Part shown: one piece after another, positions 1 to 8,513 of the stretch
Numbering within the stretch: the stretch's first letter is position 1
How the letters are laid out: the number at the start of each line of letters is the position of its first letter
Assembly: GCF_009827575.1 (NCBI RefSeq)
Contig: NZ_WTYR01000001.1
Span: 248,001 to 312,000, forward strand
Length of the DNA: 64,000 nt
Origin: Alteriqipengyuania halimionae
Lineage (GTDB): Bacteria > Pseudomonadota > Alphaproteobacteria > Sphingomonadales > Sphingomonadaceae
Direction of reading: 5' to 3'
The notes under the pieces: generated by a model
What the model was told of the DNA's origin: nothing
The model's input: the letters and a program-made list of their open reading frames with translations, nothing else
Database searches by the model: none
Made by a program: the position numbers and the translations under genes

Positions 1-2
1 TC

Positions 3-962
3 GCCGCCTTGCTGGCGGCGCGCGAATCGGTCCACGCGGAGACCCTGCGGGAAAAGCGGATGCAGGACATGGCGGAGAAATCCTCGAATGTGGGGCACTG
101 GGTTTACAGTCCCGGCAATGATAAGCTGTTCTGGTCGGACGAAACCTATCGCATCCACGGGCTCGCACCGGGCGCTCCGCGCAATATCGAAAATTCCGTC
201 GAAGCCTATCACCCGGATGATCGCGCGATGGTGTCGCAATGCGTCGATCGTGCGATCGCTGGCGGCGAACCCTTTTCCTTCAGCGCGCGTATCGTCATGC
301 CCGATGGATCCTACAAAAGTGTCGAAAGCCGTGGGGAAGTCGAATTCGATGCGCATGGAGAGGTGCGCGACATCTACGGCATTATCCAGGACATTACCGA
401 GCGTCTGGCATCGCTGGAGGCGCTCGAAGAGGCGCGTGCACATGCGGTGTCCGAGGCAGCCCATGCGCGGCACCTGGCAGAGACCGATCACCTGACCGGC
501 GTCGCTAACCGCCGTAAGGCGATCGACTCGCTCGAGCAGGAGATCGAACGCTTTCACCGCATGGGCACCAGGCTTTCGGTTGCGGTGCTCGATGTCGATC
601 ACTTCAAATCGATCAACGATCGCTATGGCCACGGGGTTGGCGACGAGGTGTTGCGTAGGCTCACCGCGCTGTGCGTTTCGGAGCTGCGCAAATGCGATCT
701 GGTCGGCCGACTCGGCGGCGAGGAGTTCGTCATCATTCTGCCGGGAACGTCGATCGATGGAGCGATGGCGCTCGTCGAGCGCATTCGTGAAAAGGTCGAG
801 GCCATGACCTTTGCGGACGAACCCGACCTGCGCCTGACCATCAGCATCGGATTGACGGGAATGCAGGCCGATGCGGATGCGACGTTCCTGCTCCAGGCCG
901 CCGACGGCGCGCTTTACGAAGCCAAACGACAGGGCCGCAACCAGTTGCGCTTCGCAGCGTAG
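3..962 (+). CDS. PAS-GGDEF diguanylate cyclase, 5' end outside window
   Basis: This is the C-terminal part of a signalling protein predicted to make cyclic di-GMP from two GTP. The frame is open to the window edge and the first visible residues look like a linker helix, so the true start lies upstream. Numbering from the TTG codon at base 9, a PAS/PAC sensor domain spans about residues 25-132 (GHW, WSDE, ending in DITER), followed by a short helical linker. The GGDEF domain spans about 155-315 and has TDHLTG, the active-site GGEEF at 236-240, and an allosteric I-site RKCD at 227-230 (RxxD five residues before GGEEF). Catalysis and product inhibition are therefore both expected. The sensed ligand is unknown. 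The gene is convergent with the SLC13 gene, 16 bp away. Confidence 0.9.
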   Translation, partial: AALLAARESVHAETLREKRMQDMAEKSSNVGHWVYSPGNDKLFWSDETYRIHGLAPGAPRNIENSVEAYHPDDRAMVSQCVDRAIAGGEPFSFSARIVMPDGSYKSVESRGEVEFDAHGEVRDIYGIIQDITERLASLEALEEARAHAVSEAAHARHLAETDHLTGVANRRKAIDSLEQEIERFHRMGTRLSVAVLDVDHFKSINDRYGHGVGDEVLRRLTALCVSELRKCDLVGRLGGEEFVIILPGTSIDGAMALVERIREKVEAMTFADEPDLRLTISIGLTGMQADADATFLLQAADGALYEAKRQGRNQLRFAA

Positions 963-978
963 GCCGTCGTCTCGGGCG

Positions 979-2790
979 TCAGCCGAAATAGAGGTCGATC
1001 GCGATGCAGGAAGCAACGCCGACCACCACGTTCATGCCCACGCCGATCTTGAGAAAGTCGGAAAAGCGGTAATTCGCGGCGCCATAGGCGAGCGTGTTGG
1101 TCTGGTACCCGATCGGGGTCGCGAAGCTCGCACTGGCGCCGAACATCACCGCCACCACCATTTCGCGCGGATCGGCCCCGGTCGCCTGGGCGAGGGCGAT
1201 GGCGATCGGCGTGAGGATCACCGCCACGGCGTTGTTGGTCACGGTTTCGGTCAGCACGCTGGTGAGCGCATACATCGCCAGCAACATCAGCAGGGGCGAT
1301 GCGGTGGCGAAAAACGGCTGGGCGGCACCGACGATCAATTCGACCGTGCCGGCGTTCTCCAGTCCCTGGCCGAAGGCGAGCATGCCGAAGATCAGGACGA
1401 GGGTGTTGCCGTCGATCGCCGACCATGCCTCTTCGGGTTCGAGGCATTTCGTCAGCAGTACGAAGCCTGCGCCCAGCAGGGCTAGGGCCTGGATCGGCAT
1501 GTCGAACAAGGCCGCCAGCACGACCACACCCGCGAGCGTCCCGATCGCGATCGGGGCACGGCCACGGCGGAACGCACGCGTGGGCGCTTCGCTGACTGTC
1601 CCCAGCATGACGTTGCTCTGCATCGCCTGCGCGGCATCGCTGCCGGCCGCGACCAGCAGCCGGTCGCCCGCGCGCACGCGCACCTCGGCCAGTTCCGGGC
1701 CGGCAACGTGACGCGGCCGCGAGAGGCCCAGCACGCGGACCTTCAGCTTCGACAGCATCGGGATGTCGGCCAACCGCCGGCCAATGATCGGATGCGAGGA
1801 GGAGACGATCGCTTCCACCAGCGCGAGGTCCTGCGGGCGCTCGTCTCCGGCCGTGGCGACGCCGCCGCCCACGCCGGTGAGGCCGGTGCGGAAATCGAAG
1901 GCTTCGGCCAGCGAAGCGAGCTCCGACGGGCTAGCGGACACCACCAGCTGGTCGCCTTCGCTCAGGACATGACCGGCCAGTTCGTTGCGCATGATGTCGC
2001 CGCCCCGCTTGATGCCGAGGATCCTCAGGCCCGGACGGCGGAAGAGCTTCGTTTCGCCCAGCGAATATCCCACCAGCGGACTCTCGGGCTCGAGCACAAG
2101 GTGCGATAGATAGACGTCGCTTTCGGTCGTCTCATCGAGCGAGCGCGGTGCACGATCGGGCAGCAGCTTCGGGCCCAGGATCACGAGGTAGAGCGAACCC
2201 GCCGCGGCTGCGATCAGGCCCACGCTGGTGATCTCGAACATGCCGAACGGCGCCAGTCCCTGTTCGCGCGCGACCCCGTCCACCAGCAGGTTCGTCGACG
2301 TACCGATGAGCGTAAGCGTGCCGCCGAGAATAGAGATGTAGGACAAGGGAATGAGCAGCCGGGTCGCAGCGACGCCGACCGCCTTGGATAGCCGCTTCAC
2401 GATCGGGATCATGACCAGCACGACCGGCGTATTGTTCATGAAGGCCGAGGCGAGCATGGTCCCGCCGCCGATTTCGGCGATGGCGAGGCGCGGCTTGCGC
2501 TTGGTCCGCCGGATGATGATGCCCGACACTTCCTCCAGCGTTCCGGTGCGCAGCAATGCACCCGACAGAACGAACATGGCGGCGATGGTGATCGGCGCGG
2601 AATTCGAGAACACGCCGAGCAGCTCGTCGGTCGACAGGAAGCCGAACAGCAGCATCGTCAGGCCACCGGCTGCCGCGAGCACCACCGGCGGGAGGCGCTC
2701 GAGCATGAACGCGACGAACAGGATGATGAGGAGTGCAAACCCGATCTCGGGAGAGAAGGCACTCAGCGAATCGGGCAGAATGCTCGGCAT
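979..2790 (-). CDS. SLC13-family permease with two RCK_C domains
   Basis: This is a 603-residue inner-membrane transporter of the divalent anion:sodium symporter type. Hydrophobic helices cover about residues 15-215 and 410-600. Between them lie two TrkA_C/RCK_C-type soluble domains at about 225-300 and 322-395. The paired signature elements of the family are visible, namely FMNNTPVV at 118-125 and GTSTNLL at 163-169 in the first half and a TNN motif in the second. Known relatives carry sulfate, phosphate or dicarboxylates, and the substrate cannot be told from sequence. The frame stays open far upstream, but the ATG at 2790 was chosen because membrane topology begins directly after it. No strong ribosome site is seen there. 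The start diverges from the nitronate monooxygenase gene, 99 bp away. Confidence 0.88.
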   Translation of the reverse strand: MPSILPDSLSAFSPEIGFALLIILFVAFMLERLPPVVLAAAGGLTMLLFGFLSTDELLGVFSNSAPITIAAMFVLSGALLRTGTLEEVSGIIIRRTKRKPRLAIAEIGGGTMLASAFMNNTPVVLVMIPIVKRLSKAVGVAATRLLIPLSYISILGGTLTLIGTSTNLLVDGVAREQGLAPFGMFEITSVGLIAAAAGSLYLVILGPKLLPDRAPRSLDETTESDVYLSHLVLEPESPLVGYSLGETKLFRRPGLRILGIKRGGDIMRNELAGHVLSEGDQLVVSASPSELASLAEAFDFRTGLTGVGGGVATAGDERPQDLALVEAIVSSSHPIIGRRLADIPMLSKLKVRVLGLSRPRHVAGPELAEVRVRAGDRLLVAAGSDAAQAMQSNVMLGTVSEAPTRAFRRGRAPIAIGTLAGVVVLAALFDMPIQALALLGAGFVLLTKCLEPEEAWSAIDGNTLVLIFGMLAFGQGLENAGTVELIVGAAQPFFATASPLLMLLAMYALTSVLTETVTNNAVAVILTPIAIALAQATGADPREMVVAVMFGASASFATPIGYQTNTLAYGAANYRFSDFLKIGVGMNVVVGVASCIAIDLYFG

Positions 2791-2889
2791 GGGTTTGGCG
2801 ATGCACCGGAAACCGCAATTGAGGAAGATGCTTTCGCAACTTGGCCAGCGGTGCTTGCCGCCTCGTGTCCGGAGCACTAAGCGCCTCCC

Positions 2890-3906
2890 ATGACAGACTT
2901 TCCCAAGACGCTGCGCCTGATGGAGCGCGGCCGCGATTTTCTCGGCTCCGACTATGCGATCCTGTGCGGCGCGATGAGCTGGGTTTCGGAGCGCAATCTC
3001 GTTTCGGCGATCAGCAATGCGGGTGGCTTCGGAGTGATCGCCTGCGGGGCGATGACGCCCGAACTGCTCGATGCCGAGATCACGGCGACCAAGGCGATGA
3101 CCGACAAGCCGTTCGGCGTGAACCTCATCACCATGCACCCCCAATTGTTCGATCTGATCGCGGTGTGCGAGAAGCATGCGGTCGGTCACGTGGTGCTGGC
3201 GGGCGGAATCCCGCCCAAGGGCAGCGTCGAGGCGATCAAGGGCGGGAAGAACCCGGCCAAGGTCATCGTGTTCGCGCCCACGCTGGCGCTCGCGAAAAAG
3301 CTGCTGCGCAGCGGCGGCGATGCGCTGGTGATCGAAGGGATGGAAGCGGGCGGCCATATCGGCCCGGTATCGACCAGCGTGCTGGCGCAGGAATTCCTGC
3401 CCGAACTGTCCGAGGATCACCTCGTGTTCGTCGCCGGTGGTATCGGTCGCGGGCAGGCGATCGCGGGCTATCTGGAGATGGGCGCGGTGGGCGTGCAGCT
3501 CGGCACGCGCTTCGCCTGCGCCAAGGAATCGATCGCGCACGAGAATTTCAAGAAGGCCTTCTTCCGCGCCAATGCGCGCGATGCGGTGGCCAGCGTGCAG
3601 GTCGATGCGCGGCTGCCGGTGATCCCGGTTCGCGCGCTGAAGAACAAGGGCACCGAGGAATTCACCGCCAAGCAGCGCGACGTCGCCGGCACGCTCGACC
3701 GCGAAGAGATCGAAATGGCCGAAGCCCAGCTCCAGATCGAACATTACTGGGCCGGCGCGCTGCGCCGCGCGGTGATCGATGGCGACGTCGAGAACGGTTC
3801 GCTGATGGCCGGGCAATCGGTTGGCATGCTCAAGGAAGAAGAGCCGGTCGCGGATATCATGCAGAAGCTGATGGCGCAGAGCGAAGAGGCGCTGACCCGT
3901 CGCTAA
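2890..3906 (+). CDS. nitronate monooxygenase family flavoprotein
   Basis: This 338-residue FMN-dependent TIM-barrel enzyme belongs to the nitronate monooxygenase / 2-nitropropane dioxygenase family, which also includes FabK-type enoyl reductases. The N-terminus (ILCGAMSWVS, then NAGGFGVI) fits the family substrate and flavin region. The segment GMEAGGHIGP at 150-159 carries the conserved catalytic His156. AGGIGRG at about 185-191 and GVQLGTRF further on are the FMN phosphate loops. Members oxidise alkyl nitronates, but related enzymes reduce double bonds, so the substrate is open. The gene stands alone, reading rightward, with its start facing the SLC13 gene. Confidence 0.88.
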   Translation: MTDFPKTLRLMERGRDFLGSDYAILCGAMSWVSERNLVSAISNAGGFGVIACGAMTPELLDAEITATKAMTDKPFGVNLITMHPQLFDLIAVCEKHAVGHVVLAGGIPPKGSVEAIKGGKNPAKVIVFAPTLALAKKLLRSGGDALVIEGMEAGGHIGPVSTSVLAQEFLPELSEDHLVFVAGGIGRGQAIAGYLEMGAVGVQLGTRFACAKESIAHENFKKAFFRANARDAVASVQVDARLPVIPVRALKNKGTEEFTAKQRDVAGTLDREEIEMAEAQLQIEHYWAGALRRAVIDGDVENGSLMAGQSVGMLKEEEPVADIMQKLMAQSEEALTRR

Positions 3907-4000
3907 CCCGGCGCTGAGCGTCACTCGGGGGCGATAGCTCGGAACCGTTCGCTTCGGCAGACGATGTAAAGATACCGTTCCCGCAACAGGAGAGATATCC

Positions 4001-4654
4001 ATGCGCCTCACCGCCACCATCGCCGCTGCCAGCATTGCGCTTGCCGCCTGCGCCGCTTCCGCTCCAATGCAACAGGCCGCCAATCCGGCCATTCCCGGCG
4101 CGCTAGATGTGTCGCGCGTCACCGCCGGCACGTACCAGACCGATCCCTCGCACTCGCTGATCGGCTGGCGGGTCAACCATTTCGGCTTCAACGACTATTT
4201 CGGCATGTTCGGCGATGCCGAGGGCACGCTGATGATCGATCCGGCCAATCCCTCGGCCGCGAAGGTCGATGTCAGCGTGCCGATAAAGAGCCTTTCGGTA
4301 GTGAGCGACGGGTTGCGCGATCACCTGCTGCGCCCCGGCAAGGATGGCGGTGATCCCGATTTCTTCGGCCCCGAACCGGGCATCGCGCGCTTCCAGTCGA
4401 CCGCGGTGAACGTCGGTGCCGATGGCACCAGCGCCGCGATCGACGGTACGCTCCGCATGAATGGCGTGACCCGCCCGATCACCATCGATGCGCGCTTCAC
4501 CGGCGCGGGCAGCAATCCGATGAGCAAGGTCGCGACGATCGGTTTCGAAGGCACGACCACGATCAAGCGGTCCGATTTCGGCGTGGACTACGCGCTTCCG
4601 CTGGTGAGCGACGAGGTCGAACTCGACATCACAGTCGCGTTCGAGAAGCGCTAA
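4001..4654 (+). CDS. YceI-family lipoprotein
   Basis: This is a 217-residue exported protein. A short signal ends in the lipobox LAAC with Cys17, so it should be a lipid-anchored periplasmic protein rather than a free one. The rest is one YceI domain (GTYQTDPSHSLIGWRVNHFG, then GTLRMNGVTRPITI and SDFGVDYALP), a beta-barrel fold known to bind isoprenoid or other amphiphilic lipids. The ATG is preceded by a good ribosome site (AGGAGAG). A rho-independent terminator follows 45 bp after the stop. The precise ligand is unknown. Confidence 0.9.
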   Translation: MRLTATIAAASIALAACAASAPMQQAANPAIPGALDVSRVTAGTYQTDPSHSLIGWRVNHFGFNDYFGMFGDAEGTLMIDPANPSAAKVDVSVPIKSLSVVSDGLRDHLLRPGKDGGDPDFFGPEPGIARFQSTAVNVGADGTSAAIDGTLRMNGVTRPITIDARFTGAGSNPMSKVATIGFEGTTTIKRSDFGVDYALPLVSDEVELDITVAFEKR

Positions 4655-4698
4655 AAGCGCAGCGGAGCACCGCGCTTCGCTCGCAAGAAAACTGGCAG

Positions 4699-4731
4699 AA
4701 TACGGCTGGCGGTAGCGTCAGCCGTATTTTT
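4699..4731 (+). terminator. rho-independent terminator of the YceI gene
   Basis: AATACGGCTG (4699-4708) pairs perfectly with CAGCCGTATT (4719-4728) around a 10-base loop, and a run of five T follows. The right arm also encodes the last codons of the leftward TM2 gene, whose stop is at 4718-4720. Confidence 0.8.
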
Positions 4732-5218
4732 CCCAGAACCGTTCTTCGCTCATGGTCAGGTAGACGATGCCTTCGATGAAAGCGATGATCATCGGAATGA
4801 AGGTCCAGCAGAACAGCAGGTACAAAATACCCTGGCCAACCCGGTCGAGGTAGAATTTGTGTGCGCCAAAGCCGCCGAGGAACCAGGCGAGCAGGAAAGC
4901 CACGATCTTGCTTTTTGACCGGCTGGTCGGACCGGGCCTGCCATAGCCCGCCGGCGCAGGGTTCCGATAGACGTTGCCATGCATGCCGCGCTGGGCATCC
5001 TGCGACATGCGGATGCCCACATCCAGCACTTCGCCGCAATGGCGGCATTTCTTCGCCTTGGCCGAGATATCCTCATCGCAGATCGGGCAGTTGATGCGTC
5101 CGCCCTCCTGCGAGCGCAATTCCCGGCCTTCGGACGCGCCGAACTCGTCGGATTCGAGCGCGCCCTTGAGCCGGCTGGTGCGGCTCATATCTCGAATTTC
5201 ATCAGCGCGTGACGTCAT
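4718..5218 (-). CDS. zinc-ribbon TM2-domain membrane protein
   Basis: This is a 166-residue protein of unknown role. A charged N-terminus is followed by a zinc-ribbon with CPIC at 44-47 and CRHC at 58-61. A TM2 domain follows at about 104-157, with two hydrophobic helices and the typical GGFGAHKFYLDR turn at 115-126. TM2 proteins are small inner-membrane proteins of unknown function. The ATG at 5218 was chosen over an in-frame ATG eight codons upstream because GAGGGACA sits at ribosome-binding distance. Its 3' end forms one arm of the terminator of the YceI gene. Confidence 0.85.
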   Translation of the reverse strand: MTSRADEIRDMSRTSRLKGALESDEFGASEGRELRSQEGGRINCPICDEDISAKAKKCRHCGEVLDVGIRMSQDAQRGMHGNVYRNPAPAGYGRPGPTSRSKSKIVAFLLAWFLGGFGAHKFYLDRVGQGILYLLFCWTFIPMIIAFIEGIVYLTMSEERFWEKYG

Positions 5219-5377
5219 GTTCTGTCCCTCGGATGTCCTCATCCGCGGTTTTCCCGAAAATGCTGGCGGTTTCAATCGCAGAATCTGAAGCGTGCCGACG
5301 AATGCATCTTTGGGCGGAGCCTTATTGCCCCTGCCGCGTTGGTGCGCAGACACCAATCGATACGGGGAGCGGATATC

Positions 5378-6244
5378 ATGTGCGATGAACAGCAATTGGC
5401 TCAATGGGCGCGCAGTGCACTGTCGCGGCGCGGTTTTGCCAAGGTGGCCGGTGCCGGTGCCGGGGCGGCGGCGCTGGGCGGATGCGCAACCATGGGCGGC
5501 GGCGGATTGACCGAAGGCATGGTCTCGGTGCCGACCGCAGCGGGCTCGATGGACGCTTTCTTCGTCCGCCCGAGCAAGGGGCCGAGCCCCGCTGTGCTGT
5601 TCTGGCCCGACATCGCCGGTATCCGCGAAGCCAAGCGCCAGATGGCGCGGCGGCTGGCGGGTGAGGGCTTTGCGGTGCTGGTTGCCAATCCCTATTACCG
5701 CGACGTTTCGGCAGACCAGTTTGCCAGCTTTGCCGATTTCGCCGCCAATGGGGGCTTCCAGAAAGTCGGCCCGTGGCGGGACAAGCTCGATGCCGAGGCG
5801 ATCATGGCCGACGCACGCTCGGCAATCGCTTGGCTCGACCGGCAGGACGGCGTCGACGCTTCGCGCGGCGTCGGCACGCAGGGCTATTGCATGGGCGGAC
5901 CGTTCGCGATCTGGACTGCCGCTGCCCTGCCTTCGCGAGTGAAAGCGGCCGCCAGCTTCCATGGCGGCGGGCTCGTCAAGCAGGGCGACCCGATGAGTCC
6001 GCACAACACTTTCAAGGACGCACAGGCGAGCTATCTGATCGCGATCGCCCGCAACGATGCGGAAAAGGAACCCGAGCAGGAGCGGATCCTCAACAACGCC
6101 GCGGAAGCCGCCGGTCGCCCGGCGGAGATCGACGTCTATGCCGGCGACCATGGCTGGACCGTGCCCGACAGCCCGGCCTACGATCGCGAAGCCGCCGAAC
6201 GCGCCTATGCCAATCTGACGGAGCTCTACGCGAGCGAATTGTAG
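5378..6244 (+). CDS. dienelactone hydrolase family protein, exported
   Basis: This is a 288-residue alpha/beta hydrolase. The N-terminus has a twin-arginine motif SRRGFAK (residues 16-22), a hydrophobic stretch and a lipobox-like LGGC (Cys36), so a Tat-exported lipoprotein is likely. In the hydrolase domain GYCMGG at 169-174 supplies Cys171 as nucleophile, as in dienelactone hydrolases. The Asp of ARNDAE and the His of GDHGW complete a Cys-Asp-His triad. The family opens dienelactones during chloroaromatic breakdown, but exported homologues act on unknown esters. The ATG at 5378 was chosen for the GGGGAGCG site 8 bases upstream. An in-frame ATG at 5339 lacks one and would bury the signal. Confidence 0.87.
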   Translation: MCDEQQLAQWARSALSRRGFAKVAGAGAGAAALGGCATMGGGGLTEGMVSVPTAAGSMDAFFVRPSKGPSPAVLFWPDIAGIREAKRQMARRLAGEGFAVLVANPYYRDVSADQFASFADFAANGGFQKVGPWRDKLDAEAIMADARSAIAWLDRQDGVDASRGVGTQGYCMGGPFAIWTAAALPSRVKAAASFHGGGLVKQGDPMSPHNTFKDAQASYLIAIARNDAEKEPEQERILNNAAEAAGRPAEIDVYAGDHGWTVPDSPAYDREAAERAYANLTELYASEL

Positions 6245-6485
6245 GTTTTTCCTACATCGCCGCGATCGGATAAAAGGGCTGGATGCGACCTTGTCCATGC
6301 TACTCCCGTGCCTTGAGCGAAAGGTTACACTTCCGCCGGCGTTCCGGCACACAAGACCCTGTTTGTGCAGGATATTCGGCGGACGCGAAGTTTTGCAAAA
6401 CCCCCCGGTCGGTGGTCCACGTTCCGCTTTCGCTTGCTCGCAATCCGGCGGCTGCTAACATCCCCGCAACAGTTGGGAGGATGTG
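6245..6485. other. intergenic region before the SPFH gene
   Basis: No convincing gene was seen in these 241 bases. A small stem (TGTAGG, five T, CCTACA) directly follows the hydrolase stop and could help end transcription. The promoter of the SPFH/NfeD pair must lie in this stretch, but no clear -35/-10 pair was recognised. Confidence 0.4.
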
Positions 6486-7478
6486 ATGGAATTCGTGCTC
6501 GGTCTGGTGATGGTGCTTGTCGCCGCTTTCCTGTTCATGGGCGTGCGCGTCGTGAAACAGGGCTATGTCTATACGATCGAACGGCTGGGCAAATACACGC
6601 TCGCGGCCGAGCCGGGGCTGCACATCATCGTGCCGTTCATCGATCGTGTCGGCCACAAGATCAACATGATGGAACAGGTGCTCGACATTCCCGGGCAGGA
6701 GATCATCACCAAGGACAACGCGATGGTCGGCGTCGATGCGGTGGTGTTCTTCCAGGTGCTCGATGCGGGCAAGGCGGCATACGAAGTCTCCGGCCTGCAC
6801 AATGCAATCCTCGCGCTCACGACCACCAATCTGCGCACGGTGATGGGCTCGATGGATCTCGACGAGACGCTGTCCAAGCGCGACGATATCAATGCCCGGC
6901 TGCTCTCGGTGGTCGACCACGCGACCTCGCCCTGGGGAATCAAGATCACCCGTGTCGAGATCAAGGATATCCGCCCGCCCGTCGATATCTCGGAAGCGAT
7001 GGCCCGCCAGATGAAGGCCGAACGTCTGAAGCGCGCCGAAATCCTCGAAGCCGAAGGCGACAAGAGCTCGGCGATCCTGCGCGCCGAAGGTTCGAAGCAG
7101 AGCGCGATCCTCCAGGCCGAGGGTAAGCGCGAATCCGCCTTCCGCAACGCCGAAGCGCGCGAGCGCGAAGCCGAGGCCGAAGCTGCCGCGACCCGCGCCG
7201 TGTCGGAGGCGATCGCCGAAAGCGGGGTGCAGGCGATCAACTACTTCGTTGCACAGGAATACACCAAGGCGATCGGCAAGTTCGCCGACAGCCCCAATGC
7301 CAAGACGATCCTGTTCCCGGTCGAGGCGACCAATTTGATCGGCACGCTGGGCGGGATCGGCGAACTGGCCAAGGAAGCGCTGGGCAAGGACGGCGATGTG
7401 ACCACGCCGCTGCCTCCCGCCAATCCCTCGACGCCTTCCCGCGCGCGCACCACCGTGCCGCATAGCCGCAAGGCCTGA
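6486..7478 (+). CDS. SPFH/band 7 membrane protein (paraslipin/QmcA type)
   Basis: This is a 330-residue stomatin-like protein with one N-terminal membrane helix (about residues 2-22). A band 7 domain follows ([14 protein letters not shown], then IKDIRPP), and then a long alanine/glutamate-rich coiled coil (about 175-245) that mediates oligomerisation. Such proteins form ring or cage assemblies that organise membrane microdomains, usually with an NfeD partner, and that partner is the next gene, 11 bases downstream. GGGAGG precedes the start. A GTG three bases upstream of the chosen ATG is equally possible. Confidence 0.9.
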   Translation: MEFVLGLVMVLVAAFLFMGVRVVKQGYVYTIERLGKYTLAAEPGLHIIVPFIDRVGHKINMMEQVLDIPGQEIITKDNAMVGVDAVVFFQVLDAGKAAYEVSGLHNAILALTTTNLRTVMGSMDLDETLSKRDDINARLLSVVDHATSPWGIKITRVEIKDIRPPVDISEAMARQMKAERLKRAEILEAEGDKSSAILRAEGSKQSAILQAEGKRESAFRNAEAREREAEAEAAATRAVSEAIAESGVQAINYFVAQEYTKAIGKFADSPNAKTILFPVEATNLIGTLGGIGELAKEALGKDGDVTTPLPPANPSTPSRARTTVPHSRKA

Positions 7479-7489
7479 GGGGCGCGCGG

Positions 7490-7972
7490 ATGTTCGACGG
7501 GATCGAACCGCACTGGATCTGGCTGATCATTGGCCTCGTGCTTGTCACCGCGGAAATGGTGGTGCCGGGCGTCTACCTGATCTGGCTCGGCATGGCGGCG
7601 CTGATCACTGCGGGTCTGGCCTTTGCCCTCCCGGTCGACATCGCGGTGCAGGTCCTGACCTTCGGGATGCTCTCGATTGCCGGGGCCTATGCCGCGCGCA
7701 ACTGGCTGCGCGACAATCCCATCGTCGGGGCCGATCCGATGATGAACCGCCGCGGCCAACGCCTAGTCGGCGAAGTGGTGACGGTGACCCACGCGATCGA
7801 GGACGGCTCGGGCCGGGTTCACCAGGGCGACAGCGACTGGATTGCGCGCGGCCCCGATGCGCCGGTCGGCGCGCGGATGCGGATTACCGGGTGTGAAGGG
7901 TCGGCGCTGCTGGTCGAACCGCTCGCGCCGAGCACGCCTGAAAACGGAACACCCGCTTTGCCCGACGGTTGA
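7490..7972 (+). CDS. NfeD-family membrane protein
   Basis: This is a 160-residue short-form NfeD protein. Hydrophobic helices cover about residues 9-70. A soluble OB-fold-like domain follows from about 90 to 145 ([20 protein letters not shown], then [18 protein letters not shown]). It lacks the ClpP-like protease domain of long NfeD proteins. Short NfeD proteins are encoded beside SPFH proteins and are thought to form the lid or partner of the SPFH ring. The 11-base gap from the upstream gene indicates a two-gene operon, and GAGGGGC serves as ribosome site. Confidence 0.88.
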   Translation: MFDGIEPHWIWLIIGLVLVTAEMVVPGVYLIWLGMAALITAGLAFALPVDIAVQVLTFGMLSIAGAYAARNWLRDNPIVGADPMMNRRGQRLVGEVVTVTHAIEDGSGRVHQGDSDWIARGPDAPVGARMRITGCEGSALLVEPLAPSTPENGTPALPDG

Positions 7973-7991
7973 TCGGGCAAGGAGATTGCAC

Positions 7992-8420
7992 ATGACCGAC
8001 AGGATCGAAAAGAGCGATGCCAACTGGCGCGAAGAGCTGACGCCCGAGCAATATCGCGTGCTGCGCGAGAAGGGCACCGAACGCGCCTTCACCGGCAAGT
8101 ATGACGGCTTCAAGGGCGATGGCGAGTATCTCTGCGCCGCCTGCGGGCAGCCGCTGTTCGACAGCGACGAGAAGTACAATTCGGGTTCGGGCTGGCCGAG
8201 CTTCACCGCCCCCAAGGATGGCGACGCGGTAGAGGAACACCACGACATCTCGCACGGGATGACCCGCACCGAAGTCGTCTGTTCGCGCTGCGCGGGGCAT
8301 CTTGGCCATGTCTTCCCCGATGGGCCGGGGGCCGACGGCAATCGCTATTGCATCAACTCGGCAGCGCTCGAGTTTGCGCCGCGAGACGACGATTCCGACT
8401 CCAAGACCGGGGAGGAGTGA
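7992..8420 (+). CDS. msrB: peptide-methionine (R)-S-oxide reductase
   Basis: This 142-residue cytoplasmic enzyme reduces the R epimer of methionine sulfoxide in proteins, with thioredoxin as usual electron donor. Zinc ligands C48-x2-C51 and C97-x2-C100 are present. The catalytic Cys120 lies in the C-terminal motif [11 protein letters not shown], and GSGWPSF is also conserved. The length fits a single-domain MsrB. AAGGAGA lies 8 bases before the ATG and the gap from the NfeD gene is short, so co-transcription is possible. The S-specific partner, msrA, is separate at 20,480. Confidence 0.95.
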   Translation: MTDRIEKSDANWREELTPEQYRVLREKGTERAFTGKYDGFKGDGEYLCAACGQPLFDSDEKYNSGSGWPSFTAPKDGDAVEEHHDISHGMTRTEVVCSRCAGHLGHVFPDGPGADGNRYCINSAALEFAPRDDDSDSKTGEE

Positions 8421-8424
8421 GCGC

Positions 8425-8440
8425 GGGCATATTCATGCCC
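8425..8440 (+). terminator. hairpin after msrB
   Basis: GGGCAT and ATGCCC pair around ATTC just after the msrB stop. There is no clear T run, so it may only be a weak or 3'-end-protecting hairpin. Confidence 0.35.
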
Positions 8441-8513
8441 CGTTCGAAATCGGCTAGGCAGGGTTCGTGTGGGCGCCTGAGTGGCGCATTTACGAGGATG
8501 CCGACCAACACCG

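Noticed and set aside
2791-4191. Long leftward frame extending the SLC13 gene to over 1,000 codons
   Set aside because: The extra part is antisense to the clear nitronate monooxygenase gene and has no family resemblance. It results from G+C-rich codon bias.
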